Positions 31,432 through 40,700 of a stretch of 64,000 bases of DNA are shown piece after piece. Source of the DNA: a bacterium (GTDB lineage: Bacteria > Myxococcota_A > Bradymonadia > Bradymonadales > Bradymonadaceae); NCBI GenBank assembly GCA_030427705.1, contig JAUIBR010000015.1, forward strand, positions 1 to 64,000, in the 5' to 3' direction. The notes under the pieces were generated by a model, which was not told the origin of the DNA, did not search any database, and saw only the letters and a program-made list of their open reading frames with translations. The position numbers and the translations under genes are program-made. Numbering within the stretch: the first letter of the stretch is position 1; every line of letters begins with the position of its first letter.

Positions 31432-33591
31432 CTACTCAAAAACGCCGTTGATGATGCAGGCGGATCCTACTGCTCCATCGGCGGAGTCCAAACGGACCCT
31501 GAGGTCGCCACCGATCGTTGCAATCGAGCGCGAACACTGGCCAGACAATACTGACCCGACAGGGCCTCGGTCCACCAATCGCGTCACAGATGGTGCTGTG
31601 AAGACGATCTGGTCAACGAAGGCCTCGACCTGTCCATCTTGAGTGTAGAAGTAGCTATCCAAGGTGTAGGTTGATTCCGATTGAATGGTTCGAACGCCGC
31701 AGGTCCCGGTCACACAGCTAAGTTCGCGCGTGGGCCCTTCGCCATTGATCGAGGTGTCAAACGCTTCCGAACGGAATGCGTAGATCCCAAGCCCAGTTTC
31801 TGAGCTGAGTTGGATGGCCTCTGCGTACACACAGTACTTCGATGAAGCCCACGTTTCGCCGTCGAAGTTGGCGGACTCAGTGCACTCGTCGTCCTGACGT
31901 GGAAGCAAGAACTCATACTCAGGAGGAACAGAACCGGGGTTGTTCAGAGCCATCGTGAGGTCCGTTGTATCGCCCGCGATAGTGATGGTGCCGTCCGGTC
32001 CAGTGATTGCGTCCAGGATGAGGTTGTTGAAGTTGACCGGCGAGAAGTCGTTTTGGAAAACGCCGGTGGTGTTGCCAAGTTGGATGTAGTCGAACGGAAG
32101 CAAGCGGGCGTCGCTGGATTGGGGGACGCCGGTTAGGTCCGTGATAAACTGTCGAAGTTGGGCCTCGCTCGCCCAGACGCCGCTGCTCTTTGGAACAAGG
32201 CCGGCACCGTTAAACTGCGTGACGTCCGCGATGACCGTCCATCGTCCGGTGTTGGTATCGAAGGATGACTGCACGAATGGCGGAGGCATTTCGATATCGC
32301 GGAAGTCCACCAGATTTCCGAGTTCTTCGTAGACGCAGTCGCCATCGCCAGCTGCACACGTGCACTGGTTGGCATCAACCGTGGAATCACAGGTCAAAAG
32401 ATCTGGCTGCGAGTCATAGTTCTCTGGCGTCGATTGAATCACCATGCCGAGATAGCCGCTTTCCAACTGGTCGAGCTCCTGACCGTTTTCGTCTTCGACG
32501 GTGGCAGATACCTTGAAGAAGTAGCCGCCATCGGGAAGTGCTTCGCCGCTAAGATTCAATGCGTCCCAGACCGTTTTGATCATGGCCCGACCTTCCTGAG
32601 CGGGGCCGGATTCTCCAATCGCGTAAGTGATAGAGGTGACAGCACCTGAATTCTGAAGATTGATAGTCGCAGTAACGACATCCGGGATGCCGAGCTGCAA
32701 CATTTGAGGGAGTCCGTCTCCCGTGTTTGGAATCGAGATGGTGACGACGGAGCCATCGTCACGAGTCATGACGATCGAACCTTCTGTTTCGTTCTCGTCG
32801 ATGTCCAGAAGTCCGATGCGACGCAGTTCAACGGGGGCCTCGAAGTCGAACGTAAGTGAGCCTCCGCTGCCGTTGTCGTCAGGGTCGTCCACAAGACCGT
32901 CGCCGTCAGCGTCCACGACGTCTTCAGCGATAATCAGGACGTTGCCGCCGTCTTCGGTCCGAAGGTCAGTGTCACCGCCAGTTGGGTTCTCGGAATCGAA
33001 GAGCAGGCATTCATCCGGTCGGCTCGCCTGAGGTGTCTCGCAGGAGAATGTCACGTCAGGGAACTGCTTCGAAACGATGGTGCCAGCGGGCGCCGAGTCA
33101 AAATCGATGGTCTTTTCGACGGGCTGCGTGGCTGAGGGGTAGAAGACAAACTCGTAGCCAGAAAGGTCGGCTACCTGAGTGCAAGTTTCGGTCGACGAGA
33201 CGGCCACGCTCCAATGGACGAATCGAATTGGGCTATCCCCAGGATTGTCCACGAACACGTCGGCCGTGAAAACTGTATCGTCGTGATGACCGTCACCGTT
33301 AGGCGACAAGAGCGGGTGGTCGGTGGCAACGTTGGTGATGCGAGAAATTGCACCGACACCATCTGCCGTGGAATCCGGAATCGTCAGTGGATTCGGATAA
33401 ACCGATTCACCACACGCGGTTCCCGGCTGCAAGGACACCGAACCACCAGGGTCGTCGACGGTGGTCGTCAACACCGACTGCTCAGGCTCTTCGGGCGGCT
33501 CGGTGGGAATGTCTCCAATCCCGTCAGAACCGCACCCACCCAAGACGACTAGCCAGAAAACTGGCGCCAGAATGCGTACACGTTCGACCAT
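31432..33591 (-). CDS. Large lipoprotein with extracellular beta-rich domains
   Basis: 719 aa. Signal peptide with lipobox V-V-L-G-G-C and a Pro/Glu spacer. L-S-P-N-G-D-G-H-H-D-D-T near residue 95 is the motif found at the start of FlgD/CHU_C-like Ig modules. A second acidic, Ca-binding-like loop D-A-D-G-D-G-L-V-D-D-P-D-D-N-G occurs near 230. The rest is beta-rich with scattered Cys (Q-C-T-C-A-A-G-D-G-D-C). No enzyme motif. SD GGAG precedes the ATG, and a 16-bp near-palindrome lies immediately upstream of it. Confidence 0.75.
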   Translation of the reverse strand: MVERVRILAPVFWLVVLGGCGSDGIGDIPTEPPEEPEQSVLTTTVDDPGGSVSLQPGTACGESVYPNPLTIPDSTADGVGAISRITNVATDHPLLSPNGDGHHDDTVFTADVFVDNPGDSPIRFVHWSVAVSSTETCTQVADLSGYEFVFYPSATQPVEKTIDFDSAPAGTIVSKQFPDVTFSCETPQASRPDECLLFDSENPTGGDTDLRTEDGGNVLIIAEDVVDADGDGLVDDPDDNGSGGSLTFDFEAPVELRRIGLLDIDENETEGSIVMTRDDGSVVTISIPNTGDGLPQMLQLGIPDVVTATINLQNSGAVTSITYAIGESGPAQEGRAMIKTVWDALNLSGEALPDGGYFFKVSATVEDENGQELDQLESGYLGMVIQSTPENYDSQPDLLTCDSTVDANQCTCAAGDGDCVYEELGNLVDFRDIEMPPPFVQSSFDTNTGRWTVIADVTQFNGAGLVPKSSGVWASEAQLRQFITDLTGVPQSSDARLLPFDYIQLGNTTGVFQNDFSPVNFNNLILDAITGPDGTITIAGDTTDLTMALNNPGSVPPEYEFLLPRQDDECTESANFDGETWASSKYCVYAEAIQLSSETGLGIYAFRSEAFDTSINGEGPTRELSCVTGTCGVRTIQSESTYTLDSYFYTQDGQVEAFVDQIVFTAPSVTRLVDRGPVGSVLSGQCSRSIATIGGDLRVRLDSADGAVGSACIINGVFE

Positions 33592-33603
33592 TCGGTCTCC
33601 AAT

Positions 33604-33619
33604 GACCGCCTAGACGGTC
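33604..33619. promoter_or_regulatory. Near-perfect 16-bp palindrome before lipoprotein gene
   Basis: GACCGCCTAGACGGTC, symmetrical except for one base pair around the CTAG centre. It lies directly upstream of the ribosome site of the gene ending at 31432. It may be an operator for a dimeric regulator. The rest of this 271-bp intergenic stretch (to 33862) shows AT-rich runs but nothing else I can name. Confidence 0.3.
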
Positions 33620-33862
33620 TATGTAGGTAGATTGCTTCTGCCTAGAAAATTAGCAGTGCAGATCCGCGCAGGCAAAGATTTCATGCGGGTTTCCGGCTGT
33701 TTTGTGCGTTTTTAAATGACGTTTTTGGGTCGGGGTTCGCAAGTGGTTGGTATTATTGGGTTTTATTGGTTTCGGCACATTGGGGGATAATGTGTGACAG
33801 ACAACGCCATGTACGCACGTAGCGGTACATTGAGGGTGATCAGGTCGGCGAAAATCACCCCG

Positions 33863-34519
33863 CTAGATTGTGTACGGGCCACCCTTTTCTATCGCGCGTT
33901 TGTAGGCGGGGCGCTCGTGCAGCTGTTCGAGCAACTGCGTCACACGTGGATATCCATCAAATCCCATGCGACTCTTGGCTGCCTCCAAGGCAAAGACCAT
34001 CTGAATATCCGCCACGCCAAAGGTATCTCCGCCGAAGAAGGTGTTCTCGGTCAGATGGGATTCCCAGAAGTCCACCTGAAGCTTGATTTGGCCGTTGATA
34101 TAGGAGCGCTGAACCGTCTTTGCGACCCCCTTCATCAGTGGTTTGGCCAGCAATGGTGCACGTTTCGGGAGCATCCCAAACACCAGGTGGAGCAATAGCG
34201 GTGGCATCGCCGAACCCTCTGCGTAATGCAGCCAGTACACGACATCCCAATACTCCGGCGTGCCGTGCTCAGGAATCAGGTCGTTCGGATAGGCCTCAGC
34301 CAGATACTGGATGATAGCCCCGGACTCGGCAAAAATCCGTCCGCCATCCTCAAGAACTGGTGATTTTCCAAGGGGATGCAGCTTCCTCAGAGACCTTGGC
34401 GCCAACATCGTTTTGTGGTCTCGCTCATATTTTTTGATTTCATATGGGAGCCCCATCTCTTCGAGGAGCCAAAGGATGCGTTGGGAACGAGAGTTGTTGA
34501 GATGATGGACAATGATCAT
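33863..34519 (-). CDS. Glutathione S-transferase family protein
   Basis: 218 aa. ATG at 34519 chosen because the thioredoxin-fold strand I-I-V-H-H-L starts there; residues further upstream are unrelated. GST_N features: N-N-S-R-S-Q-R-I-L-W-L-L-E-E, G-K-S-P-V-L, and F-A-E-S-G-A-I-I-Q-Y-L (the glutathione-binding E-S). GST_C has F-G-V-A-D-I-Q-M, the conserved N-capping Asp motif. Cytoplasmic conjugation or reductase role, substrate unknown. Confidence 0.9.
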   Translation of the reverse strand: MIIVHHLNNSRSQRILWLLEEMGLPYEIKKYERDHKTMLAPRSLRKLHPLGKSPVLEDGGRIFAESGAIIQYLAEAYPNDLIPEHGTPEYWDVVYWLHYAEGSAMPPLLLHLVFGMLPKRAPLLAKPLMKGVAKTVQRSYINGQIKLQVDFWESHLTENTFFGGDTFGVADIQMVFALEAAKSRMGFDGYPRVTQLLEQLHERPAYKRAIEKGGPYTI

Positions 34520-34599
34520 GCAAACATTCCAATGAAGGATTTGAGAAACTGACGAAAAAAAGCTACGACCAATCGCTCTTAACTGCGTTGGATTTTTGA

Positions 34600-35973
34600 A
34601 TGTCTGATTACCGAACTGCACCCGCGGATTCTGAAAAGATGCCGGCCGGCATCCCCTACATTATTGGCAACGAAGCCGCAGAACGCTTTTCATTCTATGG
34701 GATGAAGACGATTCTCGTTGTGTTCATGACGACGTATCTCATGGATGCGGCGGGAGCCGAAGATTTCATGTCAGAAGCGGAAGCCAAAGTCTGGTTTCAC
34801 AACTTCACGACGGCAGCGTACTTCTTTCCGATTCTCGGTGCGCTACTGGCCGACGCATTTCTGGGCAAATACAAGACGATTCTCTGGCTTTCGATAGTCT
34901 ACTGCATGGGCCATGCTGCCCTGGCGATCGACGAAACCCGGACAGGGCTTGCCGTCGGTTTGGCGCTTATCGCGTTGGGTTCAGGCGGGATCAAATCGTG
35001 TGTTTCGGCACACGTGGGAGACCAGTTCGGGAAAAAGAACAGCCACCTCTTGGACAAGGTTTTCAGCGCGTTCTACTTCTCGATTAACTTCGGGTCTGCC
35101 GCATCGACGTTGCTCACGCCGGTTTTGCTCAAGGAATTCGGGCCACATATCGCATTCGGAGTTCCCGGAGTCTTGATGGCCATCGCGACCTTCCTGTTCT
35201 GGTTGGGCCGCAACAAGTTCATTCATATTCCGGCTGGCGGAGTCGGCTTCGTCAAAGAGTCCCTCAGCGGTGAGGGACTACAAGCCATCGGTAAGCTGGC
35301 CGTCATCTACCTGTTCATCTCGATGTTCTGGGCGCTCTTTGACCAAACAGGTTCAGCATGGGTTCTACAGGCTAGGAACATGGACCTGACGGTGATGGGA
35401 ATGGAGCTGCTTCCTTCCCAGATTCAGGCCGCCAATCCTATCCTGGTCATGCTGTTGATTCCGACATTCACGTTTGGCCTCTATCCACTGGTCGACAAGG
35501 TCGTGAAGGTCACGCCGCTGCGAAAGATTGCCGTTGGGCTGTTCATCGCGGTTGGCTCATTCGCCATCACTGCAATGGTTGAGCAGTGGATTACAGCCGG
35601 CGAGCGGCCTTCCGTCGCCTGGCACCTCGTCGCCTATATCATCATCACGGCCGCTGAGGTCATGGTGTCGATTACCGCGCTCGAGTTCTCGTACACTCAA
35701 GCTCCAAAGAAGATGAAATCACTCATCATGGGGCTTTATCTGCTGTCGGTTTCGGTGGGCAACTTCTTCGTCGCACGCGTGAATGAGTTCATCCAAAACG
35801 ACGACGGAACCTCAATGCTTGAAGGTGCGTCGTACTACTGGTTCTTCTCGGGTTGCATGCTTGTGACCGCGGTGCTGTTCATCTTTGTGGCCTATTTCTA
35901 CAAAGAGAAGACCTACATCCAAGATTCACATGATGCGATTCAGGCGCGCGCTGAGGGTGTGGACGAGCGTTAA
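34600..35973 (+). CDS. POT family proton-dependent oligopeptide transporter
   Basis: 457 aa with about 12 membrane segments. The POT signature is present: N-E-A-A-E-R-F-S-F-Y-G (ExxERFxxY type, proton coupling), F-F-P-I-L-G-A-L-L-A-D-A-F-L-G-K-Y and G-S-G-G-I-K near residue 130. It imports di/tripeptides with protons at the inner membrane. It shares a 4-bp TTAA stop overlap with the convergent MmcQ/YjbR-like gene. The 80 bp to the divergent GST gene holds both promoters. Confidence 0.92.
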   Translation: MSDYRTAPADSEKMPAGIPYIIGNEAAERFSFYGMKTILVVFMTTYLMDAAGAEDFMSEAEAKVWFHNFTTAAYFFPILGALLADAFLGKYKTILWLSIVYCMGHAALAIDETRTGLAVGLALIALGSGGIKSCVSAHVGDQFGKKNSHLLDKVFSAFYFSINFGSAASTLLTPVLLKEFGPHIAFGVPGVLMAIATFLFWLGRNKFIHIPAGGVGFVKESLSGEGLQAIGKLAVIYLFISMFWALFDQTGSAWVLQARNMDLTVMGMELLPSQIQAANPILVMLLIPTFTFGLYPLVDKVVKVTPLRKIAVGLFIAVGSFAITAMVEQWITAGERPSVAWHLVAYIIITAAEVMVSITALEFSYTQAPKKMKSLIMGLYLLSVSVGNFFVARVNEFIQNDDGTSMLEGASYYWFFSGCMLVTAVLFIFVAYFYKEKTYIQDSHDAIQARAEGVDER

Positions 35974-36329
35974 TCCTCGCCTTTGATTTCGCGCTGCGCC
36001 TTCTTGGTCAGTTTCGAAAACACCAAATCATAGCTGTGCTCAATCAGCTCTTCAGCGAGTTCATCGGTCACAGAGCCGTCGAACGACACGGTGTTCCAAT
36101 GCTGCTTGTTCATGTGGTAGCCGGGATTGACGCCTGTGTACTCTTCACGAAGCTCCACCGCGCGCTCCGGGTCACACTTCGCATTAAACGAAACGGGGTC
36201 TGTCGCCAGGTTCGTTAACAGGAACATCTTCCCAGCGACCTTGAAGACCAAAACGTCCTCACCGAACGGAAATCCTTCCGTCACCCCGGGCATGCCTAAA
36301 CAGCGCTCCCGGATGTCCTCAAAATCCAA
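35970..36329 (-). CDS. MmcQ/YjbR family DNA-binding-like protein
   Basis: 119 aa from a TTG at 36329, which has AAAGGA eight bases upstream. It gives the family N-terminus D-F-E-D-I-R-E-R-C-L-G-M-P-G-V. An ATG at 36377 would translate through repeat copy H and gives an unrelated leader. Family features are T-E-G-F-P-F-G-E-D-V-L-V-F-K-V, the R-A-V-E-L-R-E-E block, and H-W-N-T-V-S near the end. The fold is CyaY-like; function is poorly known. It starts 13 bp after the serine hydrolase stop and is probably co-transcribed with it. Confidence 0.8.
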   Translation of the reverse strand: MDFEDIRERCLGMPGVTEGFPFGEDVLVFKVAGKMFLLTNLATDPVSFNAKCDPERAVELREEYTGVNPGYHMNKQHWNTVSFDGSVTDELAEELIEHSYDLVFSKLTKKAQREIKGED

Positions 36330-36342
36330 TTTCTTAATCCTT

Positions 36343-37461
36343 TCAGGGTGTTGCGGTTTCCTCTGAGGAATTTGCACTCGGAGGTTGAGGGCCGGCCATT
36401 GGGTCGGCGAGGATTTGGAACGCGGCTTTGGCGGCGCGTGCGTCGCCTTCTGGAACGGAGGTGTTGGTTAAGATCACGACTGCGGTTTCCGCTCTTCGGT
36501 CGAAGGCCATGAATCCGTGATATCCTTGTGTGGTTCCTGCCGACCAAAGGATATCCGAGTCGTTGAGTTTGAACCATCCATTGGTGACGGTGGACGTACC
36601 AAACGCTTTGATTTTTGCGTTGTTGCGCTGAGTCATTTCGAGAGCCTTACCCAACCCGCCCGTCGATTCGGGGTTCATGTTTTTGCCCATGAACGTCATC
36701 AGGTCAGTGGCCGTAGAGGCTAGGCCGCCATTGGGTTTCACCAGGTCACTGCGCGCGCCATCACGCACTTTTTGCCCTTTGTCGAATCCGTCAACGAGCG
36801 TTTCAGGGTCAAACGTGGTGGCTTTCAACCCCAGTGGACGGATGACTCGACGCGCGACCGCTCCTGCGGCTTGGTCGTTGGTGCGGCGCTCCAAAAGCAT
36901 CGCGAGCGCATAGTACCCCGTGCTCGAATACTTGAAGTTGTATCCGGGCTCGGCCTCGAGTTGGTAGCCAGACAGGAAATCCTGCAATGCCGCCGCGTCA
37001 TAGGCTTCGGAGCTTTCGAAGTTTGTCGGTTGGGTCGGCAGCTCGGCCGTGTGCTGGACCAAGTGCTGGTATGTCGTCGGCTTGCCCCGGAAGCAAAACG
37101 CGCTGGTCTTTTCTTCGGGGCATGGGCCCGAGTTCACAGCGGTGTCATAGGTGACCGTGTTGTCAGACACATAGGTTGCCAACAAGGTGGCCGTGAAGGG
37201 TTTCGTCATCGAACCAATTCGAAAGACGGAATTTTCGTCCACTTGCGGGCCAGTCGTTTTGAAGTCGTAGTACTTCACTTGCCCATGCTTCATGACTCCA
37301 ACGATAATCGACGGCGCCTTGGGCTCTTCATTGAGCAACGGCTGAACCGCGCCTTCCACACCGCTCAGTTTAAGCTGTTGATTGACAGTCTTGGGTGCTT
37401 CCTGTGCGCCTCCACAACCGATGAGGAACGCGCAACACGTTGAAAAAATTAGCTTCCGCAT
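36343..37461 (-). CDS. Serine hydrolase lipoprotein, beta-lactamase/PBP class C family
   Basis: 372 aa. Lipobox A-F-L-I-G-C. Class C/AmpH-like core: S-M-T-K (SxxK, nucleophile Ser near residue 84), the Y-S-S-T-G-Y tyrosine motif (usual form Y-x-N, here Y-S-S), and H-G in Q-G-Y-H-G-F. The position suggests D-Ala peptidase or esterase activity on the envelope rather than antibiotic resistance. The final residues (S-A-N-S-S-E-E-T-A-T-P) are encoded by repeat copy H on the opposite strand, so the C-terminus may have been remodelled by the repeat. Confidence 0.88.
   Translation of the reverse strand: MRKLIFSTCCAFLIGCGGAQEAPKTVNQQLKLSGVEGAVQPLLNEEPKAPSIIVGVMKHGQVKYYDFKTTGPQVDENSVFRIGSMTKPFTATLLATYVSDNTVTYDTAVNSGPCPEEKTSAFCFRGKPTTYQHLVQHTAELPTQPTNFESSEAYDAAALQDFLSGYQLEAEPGYNFKYSSTGYYALAMLLERRTNDQAAGAVARRVIRPLGLKATTFDPETLVDGFDKGQKVRDGARSDLVKPNGGLASTATDLMTFMGKNMNPESTGGLGKALEMTQRNNAKIKAFGTSTVTNGWFKLNDSDILWSAGTTQGYHGFMAFDRRAETAVVILTNTSVPEGDARAAKAAFQILADPMAGPQPPSANSSEETATP
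36349..36378 (+). repeat. Dispersed 30-bp palindromic element, copy H
   Basis: TGTTGCGGTTTCCTCTGAGG followed by AATTTGCACT, closest to copies C and K. It covers the last codons of the serine hydrolase gene, antisense to it, and ends just before the MmcQ/YjbR gene's upstream region. Confidence 0.8.
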
Positions 37462-37518
37462 GGATTTCCTTTCATTGAGTGTGCGAAGAGTTTGGCCCAG
37501 TGCAGGTATGCAGGTCCA

Positions 37519-38067
37519 TCATAAAATCTGTTCTTGAATCCACTGCTCCAACGCTTCGCGTGATTTGAGTCGTGCAAATCGGACGTGAGCAAGGTCCGGA
37601 TTGTTCATCGCAGACTCGTATCTTTTGCGAATCACGTGATGCCGGGTCCATGTCCAGACAATCATCGATTTGTATGGGTCTAGCGACCAGAGGTTGCGCA
37701 AGCGCTCACGATTGCCGTTCCACAATTCGGTACGCATCAGTGCTCGAGACACCGTGCGCCAGACGATATTGCGCATGTTTTGGGCCCGCGGAATGTCAAG
37801 CCAAACGATGTCTGTGACGCGGTCCCACACCAGTGGCTGGACGATGCTGTAGTTTCCATCGATCACCCACCCATCGTGATGACTGTCCATGAACTGCACC
37901 GTTTGAGCGCGAAACTCGTCGTCTGGCAGCTCCTGCCAATCGGCTTGATGGCGAATACTATCGAGCTCCAGGCGCGCCAATCCCAATGCGGATGCTATTC
38001 GCGCCGCAGCCGTGGACTTGCCGCTGCCGCTGTTTCCGACGACGGAGATTTTGCGAGAGTCACCCAT
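37519..38067 (-). CDS. P-loop kinase, adenylate kinase/topology-modulation (FlaR)-like
   Basis: 182 aa. Walker A G-N-S-G-S-G-K-S-T at about residues 11-19 follows the strand K-I-S-V-V. L-E-L-D-S-I-R-H-Q-A-D-W and W-V-I-D-G-N-Y are typical of the AAA_17/FlaR-type small kinases, with lid Arg residues in R-E-R-L-R-N-L-W. The substrate is probably a nucleotide or small molecule; DNA topology claims for the family are weak. It is 4 bp downstream of the GNAT gene and likely in its operon. Confidence 0.8.
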   Translation of the reverse strand: MGDSRKISVVGNSGSGKSTAAARIASALGLARLELDSIRHQADWQELPDDEFRAQTVQFMDSHHDGWVIDGNYSIVQPLVWDRVTDIVWLDIPRAQNMRNIVWRTVSRALMRTELWNGNRERLRNLWSLDPYKSMIVWTWTRHHVIRKRYESAMNNPDLAHVRFARLKSREALEQWIQEQIL

Positions 38068-38071
38068 GACT

Positions 38072-38479
38072 TCACGGCGAGCCTTGTTGGTTTTGGTAGT
38101 TTCGCTTGGCCATTCCGGCCAACTTCACAAAACCAAGTGGTGCGTAAAATCGCTCCAAATCTGGGTCGCATACGATATCAATCATGTAGAGAGCATCGAG
38201 CTGATCTAGTAGGTCCCGGATGATGTCCGACCCAAGTCCACGCCCCTGAAAATCAGGCAGGACCTCCAAGAGTGGAATGTAGCCGGCAAGGACGCCGTCC
38301 GAGACGGCATACGCGAATCCGACAACAACATCGCCGGATTTCGCAATAGTTACGGCGAACGCGTTGTTAAGAATCTTGAGCAGGGTGTCGGCCTTGGGTG
38401 GATTTGGCCACCCCACAAAGAACCCTTGAAGATTTGTGGGATCGATGCCCGCGACACTTCGGTGCAATGTGATTTCCAT
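38072..38479 (-). CDS. GNAT family N-acetyltransferase
   Basis: 135 aa from the ATG at 38479 with GGAGG five bases upstream. Compact GNAT fold: V-V-G-F-A-Y-A-V-S-D-G, I-P-L-L-E-V-L-P-D-F-Q-G-R-G-L-G (acetyl-CoA loop), and F-Y-A-P-L-G-F near the end. Substrate unknown. It is the first gene of a two-gene operon with the P-loop kinase. Confidence 0.88.
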   Translation of the reverse strand: MEITLHRSVAGIDPTNLQGFFVGWPNPPKADTLLKILNNAFAVTIAKSGDVVVGFAYAVSDGVLAGYIPLLEVLPDFQGRGLGSDIIRDLLDQLDALYMIDIVCDPDLERFYAPLGFVKLAGMAKRNYQNQQGSP

Positions 38480-38527
38480 TGTATCCTCCGGATTCGTAAC
38501 TTGAGAGCGAAGCACTACCACAACGCT

Positions 38528-40120
38528 ATGGCAGCCGTATCCTTCATTTTGCGCTTCATCTTCTGGTCGGTTGTCGTCCTGACTCCCGTCCTTGGTGTGT
38601 GGCTTGCGAGCTCTTTGGCCGCATATCTGGACGGTCCGCGATGGGCAGCAATACTGTCGGGAGCATTACTGTTTCCGGGGCTACCGCTGCTTTGGGAATT
38701 CTGGGCCCTACGGAAATTTAACAAGAAAGTTGAAGCCCGAAAGGCAGCCGACAAGGACGAACCCAAACGAATTCTGGCGTGGTCAGATCGGCTCATCGTC
38801 CGAACTTTGTTGGTCAATCTGACCTTCCTCGCGGTGCTTCTCTGGGCGTTCCCGGCGCAGAGCTTCATGGCTGTCAGCGCGCGTGGTGACTGGTTCCTAG
38901 ATGATGCGGGGGATACCTCGGCCGCAGAGACTGCGCGCAATGTCGTGTTTTGGTGTGCCGAAAACATGGAGTGGTCGTACGCGTTGCTTGTCGACAACGA
39001 GTATGACGTTCGGCCTCCACCGCCAGTCATCAAGCCGACCGAGCGACCCGAGCCGAAGCCAATTGAGCAAACGGTCGTTCAAAAGGTGAACGAAAAACCA
39101 ATCACGAAGGACGAAACTGGGAAACTCAAGCCCCATGTCCGTGAAATCGTGATCGAAAAGCTCGACGAGATCGCAAAACAGGAGGCTGCCAAGAAGGCAG
39201 ACGAGACCAAGCCTCAAAAGCCGGTCCAGCCGCCAAGGGTCTCACCGACACGTGTTACGGGTACGATTACTTGGCCACTAAAGGCAGAGCTGCATCCGTT
39301 GGTCACAAACATGCCGAGCAACGTCGAGACCTCGATCGAATCAGTAGGGACGTACTTGAAACGTGAGTCCGACCCAGTCCAGCGCGTGAAGGCGATTCAC
39401 GACTACGTTGCCGACCGCATTGCCTACGACTTGACGACGAAAGGCAGCACCAGAGACACCCAATCCGCCGAGACCGTGTTTCGCCGAAAGACCGCAGTTT
39501 GTGCCGGCTACTCCATGCTCGCCGAAGCCCTAGGCAAGGTCACCGGCGATGAAATCATCTATATCGTCGGAGTGGCTCGGAACCGCGAGAACGAAGACGG
39601 AGCGCCCCACGCATGGAACGCAGCGAAAATTCACGGTCAATGGGTCCTGTTTGATGTGACCTGGAATTCTGGCCAGGGAAATGGCGTCGATACTGCGTTC
39701 ACAAAGCGATATCGAACAGATTACCTGTTTACGCCGCCGAACGTGTTTTTGGGCAATCATCTTCCGGACCGCAAGGATCTGCAGCTTGTGCAAAATCCAA
39801 TTTCGAAGGCCGAGTGGATGCGATTGCCTGCGATGTCGCCTCGAATGACCATGCTGGGTTTCGAGTTATTGTCGCCGAAGCGTCCACAGGTGAACGTGGG
39901 TGAGGTCGCGGTCATTACGCTCTCAAACGCAAATGGCAACAAGGCGAGCGCGGTTGCGACCCATCATGAGACAGGCAAGGAAACGCAGTGCGAGCGCAAC
40001 GCCACGTCTACCCAGTTCACCTGCAGGCTTCCCCGTGGACGAAATCGGGTGATTCTGTTCGGTGGGGGACGCAACGAACGTACGCTCTGGTCGATGGGCG
40101 AGCTGGAGATGATCTATTAA
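38528..40120 (+). CDS. Membrane-anchored transglutaminase-like cysteine protein
   Basis: 530 aa from the ATG at 38528; no strong ribosome site. N-terminal membrane segments (about 5-30, 40-58, 92-112), then a Pro/Lys/Glu-rich charged linker (165-240). The transglutaminase-core domain from about 255 has V-C-A-G-Y-S (Cys325), H-A-W-N (His361) and F-D-V-T-W (Asp376), the full triad, with H-D-Y-V-A-D-R-I-A-Y as the upstream helix. A short beta domain closes the protein. It is likely a periplasmic protease or crosslinker tethered to the membrane. Its stop abuts that of the convergent thioesterase-like gene. Confidence 0.85.
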   Translation: MAAVSFILRFIFWSVVVLTPVLGVWLASSLAAYLDGPRWAAILSGALLFPGLPLLWEFWALRKFNKKVEARKAADKDEPKRILAWSDRLIVRTLLVNLTFLAVLLWAFPAQSFMAVSARGDWFLDDAGDTSAAETARNVVFWCAENMEWSYALLVDNEYDVRPPPPVIKPTERPEPKPIEQTVVQKVNEKPITKDETGKLKPHVREIVIEKLDEIAKQEAAKKADETKPQKPVQPPRVSPTRVTGTITWPLKAELHPLVTNMPSNVETSIESVGTYLKRESDPVQRVKAIHDYVADRIAYDLTTKGSTRDTQSAETVFRRKTAVCAGYSMLAEALGKVTGDEIIYIVGVARNRENEDGAPHAWNAAKIHGQWVLFDVTWNSGQGNGVDTAFTKRYRTDYLFTPPNVFLGNHLPDRKDLQLVQNPISKAEWMRLPAMSPRMTMLGFELLSPKRPQVNVGEVAVITLSNANGNKASAVATHHETGKETQCERNATSTQFTCRLPRGRNRVILFGGGRNERTLWSMGELEMIY

Positions 40121-40630
40121 TCAGCCCCTGTTGATTTGGACTCGCCAGGTGAGCTCAATCTCGTGGGTTTGTTGGTCGTTCTCATCGACGACCGCGACAT
40201 TGAAGGTCGCTTCGGTCGGCTCGCCAGATTCGGCTGCGTCCTTGACCAGTTTCGCGTAGCTCAATCCGTCGTGTGCCATCACACGAATATCGGTCTCAGG
40301 GTTTGCCTGCATCTTGTAATCGACGTGAAGCAGGTCCGCAGTGAGCTTGACGCCTTGGTTTCTCATGTGAAGCACAATCATTGATGCAGACGTGGTTTCC
40401 GCCGCAGCCAACACGGCACCCCCAAACATCTTCCCAAACAGGTTTTTGATACGGCGCCCGAAGGGCACAAGCATCCGTGCACCTGAGGTGTCGAGGCTCT
40501 GAAGCGAAGCGCCAGAAATCCCGAGCACGGGCGCTTTGACCATCATGTAGGCGCGGAAAACGCGCGGTGAGCTGACGCGGTCGATGAACTTCTGACCGCC
40601 TTCTTGGATTTCGAGCAACCGATGGGCCAT
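40121..40630 (-). CDS. DUF4442/hot-dog thioesterase-like protein
   Basis: 169 aa. AAAGGA precedes the ATG. The sequence resembles DUF4442/YiiD-type hot-dog proteins: V-P-F-G-R-R-I-K-N-L-F-G-K-M-F-G-G (a helix-entry motif), A-A-A-E-T-T-S-A-S, then beta strands ending I-E-L-T-W-R-V-Q. The fold suggests acyl-CoA thioesterase activity, unproven for this family. Located downstream of htpG, 70 bp beyond its stop, on the same strand. Confidence 0.75.
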   Translation of the reverse strand: MAHRLLEIQEGGQKFIDRVSSPRVFRAYMMVKAPVLGISGASLQSLDTSGARMLVPFGRRIKNLFGKMFGGAVLAAAETTSASMIVLHMRNQGVKLTADLLHVDYKMQANPETDIRVMAHDGLSYAKLVKDAAESGEPTEATFNVAVVDENDQQTHEIELTWRVQINRG

Positions 40631-40700
40631 GACGTTTCCTTTTCAAGTCGCGAGTTGGATGCCGTTTTAGGCCCATCGGTGCGATTCGTCGACCGCGATT